Positions 48,829 to 59,497 of a stretch of 64,000 nucleotides of DNA are shown piece after piece; the first letter of the stretch is position 1, and each line of letters starts with the position of its first letter. Origin of the DNA: Diplosphaera chodatii. Lineage: Eukaryota; Chlorophyta; Trebouxiophyceae; Prasiolales; Stichococcaceae. Location of the stretch: positions 1,178,001 through 1,242,000 of the forward strand of contig JAALGY010000008.1 of assembly GCA_032358165.1 (NCBI GenBank). Direction: 5' to 3'. The notes under the pieces were generated by a model. It did no database searches, was not told the origin of the DNA, and saw only the letters and a program-made list of their open reading frames with translations. The position numbers and the translations under genes were made by a program.

Positions 48829-51800
48829 CTACAGCACATATTTGGACAGGTCCTGCCTCTTGACCAGCTCGACCAGCCTGTCCTGCACATACTCCTTGTC
48901 CACCTCGTACACGAAGTCGCCTTCATGCCCGGAATCCCGAGCTTCCCGGGCCTGTGGATGAGGCACGATGCGGGCTCAGGTCGCGACCACTCTGACTCAG
49001 CCGCTTGTCAGGAGCACATCCAAACCTTGGTGGTCGGCCTTATTCCCTGGGATCTGCATCGAACAAACGTGTGCAGCAGACAGCATCCAAGGCGCAGCAG
49101 ACAAGCAGCAGCTTCCGCGCGCCTTGTCAGGTGCGTCAAAGCTGATCTGCTCGAGGATGCGCTCGAGCACTGTGTGCAGCCGCCGCGCACCGATGTTGTC
49201 CAGAGACGTGTTGATCTCCTCCGCCAGGCGGGCCACCTCCTGCAGGCTCAAATGCTGGGACGCTGCTGAAGTTGAAGGAGATGTGAAGGTTTGAAGCCAT
49301 CAGACTGCATATGTGAATGTTGATGACCTTGCCACATGGACGTGCGACGAACCAGTGTGTTATCAGAACAAGGACCGTCAACGAATGAGAGCATGCCAGG
49401 TGAAGGGTGTGCTCAGGAGCGAGAGATTGCAGCAGACAGCCCTTGTCTGGGTCGCACCATGACGGCATCATCACTGAAGCGGAGGTCGACGCCCTCTGTT
49501 GACAGCAGTGCGCGCTGCTGCTTGATCATGTTGTTCTCAGGCTCTGCAGCAGCAACACTAGCCTTACTCCTGATGGCGGAAATGCAGTATACTCTTGCAG
49601 TATACTCTTGACAACCAACAGTATGTTAGGCTGACAGTGTAGGCATAGCACAGTGCCGGTATTGTCTCGGGCACCTGTGAGGATGCGGTAGAAATCCTGC
49701 TGCCTGCAGGCACAGTCAAGCTGGGCACAATGAGCCACACAGAACGGGCACGACCTGCGCCGCGTTGTACCACACGCACGCATTGTGCACGCTTGCAGAA
49801 CACGACGCCATGTGTACACTCACGTGAGGCCCTTCAGCTCCACGCGGATGGGCAGCCGCCCCTGCATCTCTGCCAGCATGTCCGAGGGCTTCACCTGCAC
49901 AAACATTGTTTGCAGACTTGCACGCTCTGCCATCTTCGCCGCACAGCGCACTCATCAGTTGTCATCTGCAGAAAGAAGCACCCAGCGCCAGGCGCCGGGG
50001 CACCCACCGCATGGAAGGCGCCGCTGCAGATGAACAGGATATGGTCCGTGTTCACGTTGCCGTACTTGGTCGGCACGACGCTGCCCTCGATGATGGGCAG
50101 CAGGTCCCGCTGCACCCCCTCGCTGCTGGCATCCGCACCTGCAACATTGCCAGCATGCAGAGCACTAGCTTGCCAACCTCGCCACGCCGCTTGCACCCCC
50201 ATTAAGAATGGACACCCAATTTAGTGGGCGAGTATACCTTTTGGAAGCACAGCCAGACATGGTCAGTTGGAGGAGACTCACTAAAGTGCGAGTCTGAGCT
50301 GGTGACGATCTTGTCGATCTCGTCAATGAACACGATGCCGTCCTGTTCAGTCGCCTGCAGTGCTTCCCTGTGCACCTGCGGACAACTGTGATGATGGTTC
50401 AGATTATGGACCTCAACAACCCGCCACACTCATGTGGACAGAGGATCACCGCGCGCTAGCAGAAGTGAACATCGAGATGCGCCGGGACATATATGGCGTT
50501 GTGCCGGTGACCGCTGACGGTGGCCAAGAAGCACGGTGCACCAGGGGTCTCGACTGGAAACGAGGACATGCTCGAGGGGGCTGCGAGCGCACCGTCTCGT
50601 CGCTGATGACGCGCTGGGACTCGATGTCCTCCAGCAGCGGGCGCGCCTCGCTGACCTTCATCTCACGCTTCTCCAGCTTGCCCTGCCGGTTCGTCAGCAT
50701 CCGGTCCAGGCTGATGAAGATCTCCCGCACTTGCTGCAGAGTGGGCACACGGGGAGTTGGCAGCAGTTCAGCGGTGCAGCCGCCTTCTTGCACGCCCGCC
50801 AATGGGTAGTGTGGCAAAACAAATTTCACAACCCTTCAATACACGACTACACACGATGGCGCGACGCCTGGGGCTGCTTTGCATCAGCAAGCAGCTCACC
50901 GCGCCGCCCATGGGGCCGTCGTTGCCCACCATGCCGCCGGCGCCGGCGCTGTTGGGCGGAACCTCGATGGTGATGGTATTGTCCTCCAGCCCGCCCTCCC
51001 GGTACAGCTGCCGAAAGCTCTCCTGCGGCGACCCAGCGCGAGCAAGCATGCAACACAGGACCACTCGAGACCATGCAGCATCTCTCCAGCACGTTCACAC
51101 TTGCAGGTGACTCGGTCATGCTGCTCGTGCATGCAGAGGCGTCCCCCGGCCAGCGCACCATGGTGCGATCCTCGGACGCAGGCCCACAGATGGCTGCCAC
51201 TATGCGGTCCTCCACTGCCTGTGAAATCTGCGTGAGTGCCTGCCGCCTGCAATAGGCATGTGGTTACAGTGTGACATGGCCTTCCAACCCCGGCAGCCTT
51301 GCGCAACTGTTGAGCCCAACCTCAGTGAAGGCTCACAGCACTGCGCGAGCTCACCGCATCTTGGCCCGCGTGAGCGTGATGGCCGAGTCCACCAGGTCCC
51401 GGATGATCTGGTCTACGTCGCGCCCGTGGAAGCCCACCTCCGTGAACTTGGTTGCCTCCACCTAGGGGTGCGAGGACACCAAGATGGGCGTCCAGACCCC
51501 ATGTCATACATCCGGACCGGCAACATGACCCACCGCAGGAACAAAACAGGCTGAGAGTGCACCTTCACAAAGGGAGCGTCCATGAGCTTTGCAAGTCGCC
51601 GGGCAATCTCCGTCTTTCCGCAGCCAGTGGGCCCAATCATGAGGATGTTCTTGGGCACAATCTCCTCCTGTGCATAGAGAAGCACACGCTGTGTGAGTTT
51701 TACTCTGGAGGCTGGAGGCTGAAATCGGTGTCAAAGAAACACCAACTTGTTGTTGATGACTCTGTCGAGAGCACAGCTCTGATGTTGACCACACTTTCAT

Positions 51801-52401
51801 AGGGCTGCCAATCTTGTGCCGACGCCACCGGTTCCGCAGCGCATTTGCAACAGCCTTCTTAGCCTCTGCCTGCAATCGCAGCGCAGGTCTCGGACAGTCA
51901 GATGCCGTGCATGAAGGTGCACATGTTGCAGGTCTGCATGTGTGCAATCCAGATGCCGCTGCCGCTGGATCTCACAACAAAACGCACCTGGCCGACGATG
52001 TTGCGGTCCAGCCGCTCGACGACCTCACGAGGCGTGAGGTCCGACCGCGGCTCATCCACCTGCCAGGGGCGACAAGGCATGATGAGCGACGCTCCTCCAT
52101 ATCCTCGACCAGCTGCCGTTGCAGCAACACAGAGCACACAGCACTTGACGGAGACAACCAAGCCGCGCCTCGGATGCCTCACCTCTGGCGTCATGGCGAT
52201 GACCTGGCTGGGCGGCTCATGCGCCAGCTCCGCCACTGCCGAGAAGCAGCGCGCTGCACCACTGACCGCTGCACATGCCACTGCTTCACACCGCAGCGCT
52301 GCTTGAGCAGACGCTGAACCGCATGTTGCATACTGCCCAGCAACCTGCACAAGTCCATCTATAATGGTCGCCCCATGGGGGTCAAGGACATGTTGTCCCA
52401 T
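48829..52401 (-). CDS. hslU: HslU (ClpY), ATPase subunit of the HslVU protease
   Basis: AAA+ unfoldase that feeds HslV, expected in mitochondria. Exons (5' to 3'): 52401..52183, 52059..51988, 51869..51795, 51667..51563, 51461..51355, 51246..51159, 51022..50900, 50733..50593, 50375..50282, 50138..50008, 49894..49824, 49703..49675, 49543..49458, 49239..49123, 48951..48829; 526 residues. Motifs: [35 protein letters not shown] (Walker A), [31 protein letters not shown] (Walker B), [13 protein letters not shown] and [24 protein letters not shown], ending DLSKYVL like bacterial HslU. The intron after 49123 starts with GC. The N-terminal exon is the least certain; an alternative frame at 52200-52330 is Arg-rich and presequence-like but does not splice in. 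Polyadenylation signal at 48766..48770. Confidence 0.92.
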
Positions 52402-53198
52402 CATGCATGGGCCATCGCAGCTGTACAACCACTCTTCGTGTGTTTGCAGGCGGTTCGCAGGCAGTTTGGCAACGCTGCAGAAGGACGCTGTAGTGTTGCG
52501 ACGATCAGTGCGCAAGTAATGGGCAAGGCATGCCGGGCGCTTGCCTGTGCCAATGCCCTCAGCATTGCTTAGGGATCGTGACACGATGGTAGCCACCAGC
52601 TTAGTGCACACGATGTCACCAGTGAGCAATGACCGCCAGGATAACACGGACAGCAACAGGTGTGAGAAGTTGGCAGCTGCGAGGTGGTGACGACGACAGC
52701 AAACTGGCGAATCACGATTGCATCCCGTTGTACATCGACTGCTTGAACAAAGGATTGCTATGCGTTGCACACAGTGCAGTTGCGATGGGTTCGCTGCTTT
52801 TGCCCTCGCGCTGCCTGTAAATAACCACAAAGCCTCAGGGAGTAGGTCGACAAGCTCAAGATTAGAGTTGGCTTTTGCAGGGGGAGTGACAAAGTGACGA
52901 GCAAGGCCTGGACTACCAACACGAATGGCCGTGCTAGGTTCCTCAAGTCTCAAGCCGGTCGGTCGTCGGCCTCTGTCAAACGAAGTGCACCCGCGGCTCA
53001 CAGCAGCGCCAACGCCACAGAACGGCAGCCGCCAGGGTTGGGACGCCGATTCGGGGCGAGCGGCTTCGGACACTGCGTGACAGCACTGCAGAGCCAGTGC
53101 AGCAGCTGGAGGGAAGGTTACGACTCGCTCGGGCAGCTTCGCACCTCAGGAGCTCGGCCGGCCAGGCGATCAACAGGCAGACAGTTCGCTGCACGTAG
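52402..53198. promoter_or_regulatory. Divergent region, hslU / polyproline wall protein
   Basis: About 800 bases between the predicted hslU start and the ATG at 53199. An open minus-strand frame runs through it but has no ATG. A further 5' exon of hslU (presequence) could hide here. Confidence 0.45.
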
Positions 53199-56100
53199 AT
53201 GGCACGCGGCAGCGCCGCCGCGGGCCGTCGGTGCCAGGTGAGGGCTGGGCACGTCCCTAGTCAGTTGTCCTGCGGGCTACGGCGGGGGGCAGAAGCGGCC
53301 AGCCCGCGGCGCGGGCGTCGGCCAGGGCGCAGGACTGCCGGTCTGGTGCTCATTGGGCCGGCAGGATCCCATGCCGCGCAGCCCGGGCCGCGCGGGGGCC
53401 GGGCCGCAGCCCAGTTTCAGACGGTTGCGTCGACCTCGCCACCAGTGGCTGAGGACCGCTCTTGCCCCCAGGACAGACCCGCGTCCTGCCCCGCCGCCGC
53501 TCAGCTGCTGACGCCGTTCGCCTGGGCCCATCGATCTGGTCTGTTATCGTCGTTTGCGGGCGGGCGGGCGTGCAGCAGCGGTCGGCTTTCCTGATCTGTG
53601 GCGCCCAAATCTACCGGGTCAGAGGAGGAGGTCGTGACTACTGCCGCTCGACGCACCGTACAGCAGCCTATAGCCGGTAGATCAGGTGCACACAAAGCCG
53701 TTGCCGGCCGCCTGACGTGCTCTGATGCACCGTGCAGGGGCTGGGGCTCCTCCTACTGGCCGTGGGTCTGGCAGCCGTTTTCGCGCCAGCGCCCGCCGCA
53801 GCTCAGACCTACACCAGCGGCTATGGCTACGGCTACGGCTACGCACCGCCGCCGCCGCCGCCTCCCCCTCCCCCGCCGCCTCCCCCGCCACCTCCCCCGA
53901 CGACCTACTCAGGTGCGCGTGAGCACACTTGTCACGGTGCAACTGCTGGATCGACTGCCGTGCAGCAGGCGGGTCCAAGCAGCTGCACCTTGTGTTAACT
54001 CTGTCCAGGCTCCTTCTCCGAAGGCGCGTGAAGTCCGGGCGGCTCTGAGCCATCACGGGCTGTGCCTGCAGATTTGATGCCTCATACGACTGCAGTTTGA
54101 ACCATCGAGCACCGCTGAGCCGACACTGCCGGTCGCTGGACGCCCATTTAGACACCGTGCATCGCACAGCGTATTTCAATCACGGCCGTTGCTGATCTGC
54201 AGGCGCATCGCTAGGGAGCGCATCATACGCTCCCCCGCCGCCGCCGCCGCCGCCACCCCCACCCCCACCGCCCCCACCTCCGCCCACTTACGCCACCTAC
54301 GCGGCAGGTGAACAGCCGCCCATGCATTGCCTCGCCCGTGTAGCTTGCTGACGTTCTGGAGTCGTGGTTGTGGCTGCCAGCCTTGGACGCCTGATGCTTT
54401 TTGCCCTAGTGTCCCGATTCGGCAGTGTTCCTGCTGTCTCTGTCGTCCACTTGCCATCTGATCAGTTGCCTGTGTTTTATTTTGCAGCCCCTGGCTACTC
54501 CAGCTACGCACCTCCTCCCCCGCCACCGCCGCCGCCGCCTCCCCCTCCGCCCCCACCGCCGCCCACTTACTTTGGCGCCCGCCTGGGAGCTTACCCCACT
54601 GGAGGTGATGGTCTGCGGGGATCTGCACACCTGAGTGTCGTCTTACATGCTGTGCCACCATGTAGGCGATCCCCCGCGCAGCCTGCTTGTGACGCAACTA
54701 CTTCTGCCTGTGCAGGCTACTCCTACGCGCCTCCGCCCCCACCGCCGCCGCCTCCCCCACCACCGCCGCCCCCGCCGCCGCCGACCTACTTCGGCGCTGC
54801 TGCTGCTGAGGGCTACGGCTATGGCCCGGCCGGTGAGCATCCGATCAACGATGTGGCCAGGCCTACTTGAAGTTGTCAGCGTGTGCAACCTCTGCAGTGC
54901 ATGCCATCAAAGCACCTGACACTCAAAGAGTGATGGCGTCAAACATGGGTCGGTTGTACAGCACCACATGTCCATATCAGCGGATGTGCTTCCTTAGCAG
55001 GGTGTTGTGCTGGTTTCACAGGCTATGCCCCACCGCCGCCACCTCCTCCCCCTCCGCCCCCTCCCCCGCCGCCGCCGCCGCCAACTTACGGCACCTACTT
55101 CGGCGCTGGCCCCATCGCAACTTACACGTCTTACGGTGCCCCGCCACCTCCGCCGCCGCCCCCACCGCCGCCCCCACCCCCGCCGCCGCCGCCCACTTAT
55201 GGCACCTACTTCGGCGCCGGCCCTGTTGCGGGCTACGCAAGTGAGCGTCCTCTGTGTCCTTTAAGGAACTCTGCACCTATGCTTACACTTGAGCAGCAGG
55301 ATGTCCACAAGTGGTCTGGTGGCGAGTTTGTGAACACATCTACAGACCAGGGGCTATCATCTAGTCAGGGCTGCATATTACAGGCATTGGCTGTTCACCG
55401 TGGTTTGGACATCACAATCAGCCATTGCTGCGACTAATCGGCTGTTGTTTCTGGTTTCAGGCTACGCACCACCGCCACCACCGCCGCCGCCACCCCCGCC
55501 GCCGCCGCCTCCACCTCCCCCGGTGTACGGTTACTTTGGCGCGCGTCTGGGCGGCTACACAAGTGAGTCGCTGCCCTTGCAGCGTTTGGAGGCTGAGCTC
55601 CTACAGTGCTAACATGCCACTCACCATGTAGCATGCTCACATCGCAGCCACTGCTGCGTCGCCTTGCAGCCTGTTCGGCACTTGACTGTTCACCACCTTG
55701 CGACCCTGCAGGCTATGCGCCGCCGCCGCCGCCACCCCCACCTCCTCCACCCCCGCCGCCGCCGCCCCCACCAGTGCTGTCATACGCAGCTGGTGAGTTG
55801 CTGTTCCCTGCAAGGCCCAACGGCGTTCTGATAGGGCATGCTGAGGTTGGTGCGGCTGTGACCTCTCCGTTCTGCAGTGGTTGTCTGCTGGGAGGGTTTC
55901 ACTGAACGAAATGGATTGCGGGGTGCAAGCCCACATGGTGAGATAACAGCTTGTCTTGATGACACACGGTTTAGAGCTCGTGCTCTTGTTGCTTATGCAG
56001 GTCCCGTGGCCTCCTACGCATCGTACGCTCCTCCACCGCCCCCACCGCCCCCTCCCCCACCCCCGCCTCCCCCACCCCCGCCAGTCGTGACCTATGCATC

Positions 56101-56230
56101 ATACGCAGCAGCGCCCGTGGCTTCGTACGCACCGCCGCCGCCACCACCCCCGCCTCCTCCCCCACCCCCGCCGCCGCCGCCGCCCACCTACTCAACAGGG
56201 GGCTACAGCTACGGCTACAACCGGCGATAG
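53199..56230 (+). CDS. Secreted polyproline cell-wall protein (extensin/pherophorin-like) built from repeated exons
   Basis: Exons: 53199..53237, 53738..53912, 54203..54307, 54488..54604, 54716..54832, 55022..55240, 55461..55562, 55712..55792, 56001..56230; 394 residues. Exon 1 plus the start of exon 2 encode a signal peptide (GLGLLLLAVGLAAVFAPAPAAAQ). Exons 2-9 each carry one or two modules of the form Y-A-P followed by about 15-20 prolines, then TYFGA/TY(S/A) and a short Tyr/Gly/Ala spacer. Every intron from the second onward is phase 1. Proline runs would be hydroxylated and glycosylated as in chlorophyte wall glycoproteins; Tyr could crosslink. No globular pherophorin or Cys-rich domain is present, so the exact family is open. 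A TGTAA lies at 57250, implying a 3' UTR of about 1 kb if it is the one used. Confidence 0.85.
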
Positions 56231-58254
56231 ACGCCGACAGCAGTCACCTTGGCTCTCTACAGGGCAGCGTCCAGTGTCCTTGATACTGGCGCTGCCCTAG
56301 ACCCAAGGTGTGCTTTTTGATCCTGGCTCGTGGCTGATGATGGAGTGAGTGAATCGCCCAGCACCTATACGTTCCCACATAGCACCTCGGAGCTGTTGAT
56401 GGCTGTACTGCAAGTCCGTGAGTCATCGTCTGAGCACCTTGGGCCTATGTACAGGTGTCAGGCAGCCGCTCTTTGGGGCATGCGCCTTGGGAGTGGAGGG
56501 ACCAGTAGGCGGGCTGCGCGCAATGCAGGCAGCCGCAGCATCAGGGCTGCCTGCAGCAACACAGTGCAGGCGCCGCCAATTCATTGGGGGCCTGCTGCCA
56601 AAGTGATGTTGCAGGCCACTGCAGTCAGCAGCACGATGTACGGCCGCAGCGACTGCAGCAATGCTGGCAGGTTGGCCACCCCGAACACTCGGGCAGATGG
56701 GATGCAGCAGTGATGGGGGAGCAGCGCACAGATGGGGCGGCGCCTGCTGTGCCAGAGGCTGTCATGCGCAGCCAATGGCTATGGCAGGTCCTGCACCGCA
56801 GCCGGTTTGACAGTCAACACTGGGGCGTCATGCCCACTAGGCGGAGATCAAAGTGCGACCCACACAGCAGGCTTAGGCACAGAACAGTAGACTTTGTAGT
56901 TTGGTTGTGGGGTGGGAGTCCCATTCCATTCATCGGTCAGGGCTCGGAGAAGTTTCTGGCACAATAGCATTGGGTGACACATGTGCGATCTAACTGCCTG
57001 TCCCAGGCAGCAGCGTCCGATGTGGTGCGCATGTGACAAGCCAGCTGGTTCTTCATAGTTGCTCAGGTCCGCCCTGTTATGGTTCGTACAAGACTGAGTC
57101 ATGCCATTGTTCTGCTTTGTGTTTTGATGGGGCGCGCCCTGAACAGGGAGCTGCCAGAGGACTTGTCTTGATCCAGCGCCATCGTTCAGCGCGTGCTGCA
57201 GTTTTGATTCAGCTGTTCATGCGCGGCTCCGGCTGCGGCTGTTCACGACTGTAAACACAGTTCATCAACCAGTTTTTATCGCCAAACCAGCTCTCGCTCA
57301 TCTGGAGGAGATTGGGCCTGCGCAGGGCCGTCACCTGTCGCATTGTCCAGTACCGCTGCTGCTGAGTGCGTCTTCTCGCCTGCGTGAATAAAGCATTTGC
57401 GATTGTCGCCTCTGGACACGCTGCTGGTGACCCAAAGCGCATACTCTCGGCGAAATACGGTGTGGGTGAGTGGGTGTCCATCAGAGAAGAGGTGCAATGG
57501 CTGCTGTATCTGACGTTTTGGGCAGCCTTTACACCCCCTGGCTGACAAGTGGCGCAGCCTGCACAGCCCGTGCACCTGCACTCTATGCGGCCGTGACAAT
57601 TCGCCGACACAACGCAGTTGCTCCCACGTGCACGTGCAACATCCACTTCACCGGATCGCTGCTGATAGTACCGCCTGCCCGCTTCCACCCTCGCCAGCCG
57701 CAGGACCCGTTCGGCTGCACATCAACGCGCCCGTCACAAGGTGCCAATTCGGGGCTGCGCCGTGCTGACAGAGGGTCTCATACTCCTTCAGTTCACTACT
57801 CGACATCATCTGCGGAGGCCGCAACCCGATGCTGCCAAGGTTCCTGGGAGTGTTGCGCTGCCCTCCTATGTTGTGTAATCGCGCAACACGAGTGCACCCG
57901 CCCTGACAGCTGCGGGCTCCGCGGAACAGTGTCCTTGAGTTGGCGTGGCTTCAGATTTCAGTTGTTCCTACTTGGCGCTGCCCACAGTTTGGTCACTTCC
58001 GGTTGTTACAGCCGTCAAAACGTGTGGGGTTGGGGTAGTAAGCAATTTGCATGGGTACTCTGCTGCATAGCATGTGCCGACGTTACGAGCCAAGGCTGAT
58101 ATCTCACAGCTATATTGCAGGCTCAGCTTCCGTTTGGCCTGGTTGCTCTTGCCAGGACGTAGAACGCAGGCCACTTGCACCACCTCACTCAGGTCACTTT
58201 TTCATGTACTGCAGGCTTGCGCAAGCCCTCACACCGAGGAGCTGCTCAGCTGAA
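56231..58254. other. 2 kb without a recognisable gene
   Basis: The first kilobase is probably 3' UTR of the polyproline gene up to the TGTAA at 57250..57254. Open frames at + 57470..58099 and - 57209..57688 have no motif, no convincing splice pairs and Cys/Ser-rich composition typical of non-coding frames here. Confidence 0.4.
57250..57254 (+). terminator. Possible polyadenylation signal TGTAA of the polyproline gene
   Basis: About 1 kb past the stop; I saw no nearer TGTAA, so assignment is tentative. Confidence 0.35.
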
Positions 58255-58578
58255 ATGGCGGTCAGTCGCTCATTGGCGAAGGTCTGCATCCTGGTGGCAG
58301 CATGCGCAGCTGTCCTTGCGGTCACAGTAGAAGCATCGCCAGCGGTACAGCAGCACTGGCGTGCACCTCAGCCCAGCAGCGTGCCCGCTGGCAAGGCGTG
58401 GCAGGCGCCCAGCATCCGGGCTCTCACCTCCAACGCAGCCGCCGCATGCAGCAACAGCAGCCAGGCTACAGTCGCCTGTGCCAACAGTGCGCCATCAGCA
58501 GCCTGGAAGGCTCCGAGGGCTGCTACAGCCACCAGCGTGCGCAGGCTGCTGCTCGCCACTGGGGCCGTCTCGATCTAG
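58255..58578 (+). CDS. Small secreted Ala/Ser-rich protein candidate
   Basis: A single frame of 107 residues starts at ATG 58255 with a textbook signal peptide (basic n-region, then ILVAACAAVLAVTVEA and a likely cut before SPAV). The mature part is Ala/Ser/Pro-rich with two Cys (ACSNSS, ACANSA) and no known domain. It is intronless and stops at 58576. It could be a wall or matrix peptide, or only the first exon of a longer gene. Not recognised. Confidence 0.45.
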   Translation: MAVSRSLAKVCILVAACAAVLAVTVEASPAVQQHWRAPQPSSVPAGKAWQAPSIRALTSNAAAACSNSSQATVACANSAPSAAWKAPRAATATSVRRLLLATGAVSI

Positions 58579-59497
58579 GCTCCCAGTTTCGCATGACGTG
58601 CTACAGCCGGCGTCGTGGATCTAGCACACCGCAGCAGTCATAGTGGCGGAGCCATCTCACGCGCTGCCGGCGGCACACAGGCAACAGGAACACAAAACGC
58701 CTTCAGTCGGAAACCGCCACGGACACCTTTCACCCATGCCATCCCATAGCCTCACCCATGTCATCAGATCACCAGCCGACACGTTAGAGAGTGGTTTAGA
58801 GCGCTTGACAGCGCTGCAAGATGTTTAGATTCTGCATGTGTTGCAGCCTTGACCACTAGCAGACCAATTTGCCAGCTCTTGGCAGCCGTATTCATCGTTC
58901 ACCCATTGCCCTTGAACCGCAACGAACAGCAACCTTGATTGGTGATTGCGTTGAGAAGACCAGGAGGATTCCACCTTCGTAGTTCTTTGTTAGAGGCATA
59001 CAATTCCATCCCCAATGATTAGAGCACCCGCAACCACTGTCAAACCATAGAGCTCGCTGATGACTGCTCCTCCCAAAGCACATCTCCATCTGGTAGATCA
59101 CGGCGATTCAATTGTGCCCCTCAGTCCCACGTCTGCCTACAGTTGCTGACGGACACGAAACCACCAGGCAGTGTTTGTGCAACCAAACGCTCTCAATATG
59201 ACCGTGCCTCCTTGCCCCAGGCAGAAGCCCTATTCCCCCACCTCCTGACTGCCTCGCTCATTGTTGACAGCACGCGAAGTCTGAGTACAACACTAGTCAA
59301 AGGGCAACAGCCAGCTGTGTTGTCTGCGGCAGTGCCCCTGCGAAACAGTAATGCCTACACAGTCCATCCCTCAATCCCCGGACACACACACTCATTTATG
59401 TTTGAAAGTGGCCAGAACCAGGAAGTGATGTGCCTGTGGATCCTGTAGTGCACATCGGTGCACGCCATCATCGTGTGACATCAGTAGTCCCGCGATG
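58579..59497. other. Gap between secreted-protein candidate and CYP710 stop
   Basis: No gene, repeat or clear polyadenylation signal seen; presumably the 3' UTRs of converging genes. Confidence 0.5.

Noticed and set aside
51898..53073. 391-codon minus-strand frame spanning the hslU start region
   Set aside because: It has no ATG at its start and runs through two exact hslU introns; only the segments matching HslU motifs were kept.
53830..56210. CCG/CCA-rich repeats as a possible CRISPR or satellite array
   Set aside because: The repeats translate to polyproline in a single phase-consistent gene with splice sites between blocks; spacers are introns of unequal length.
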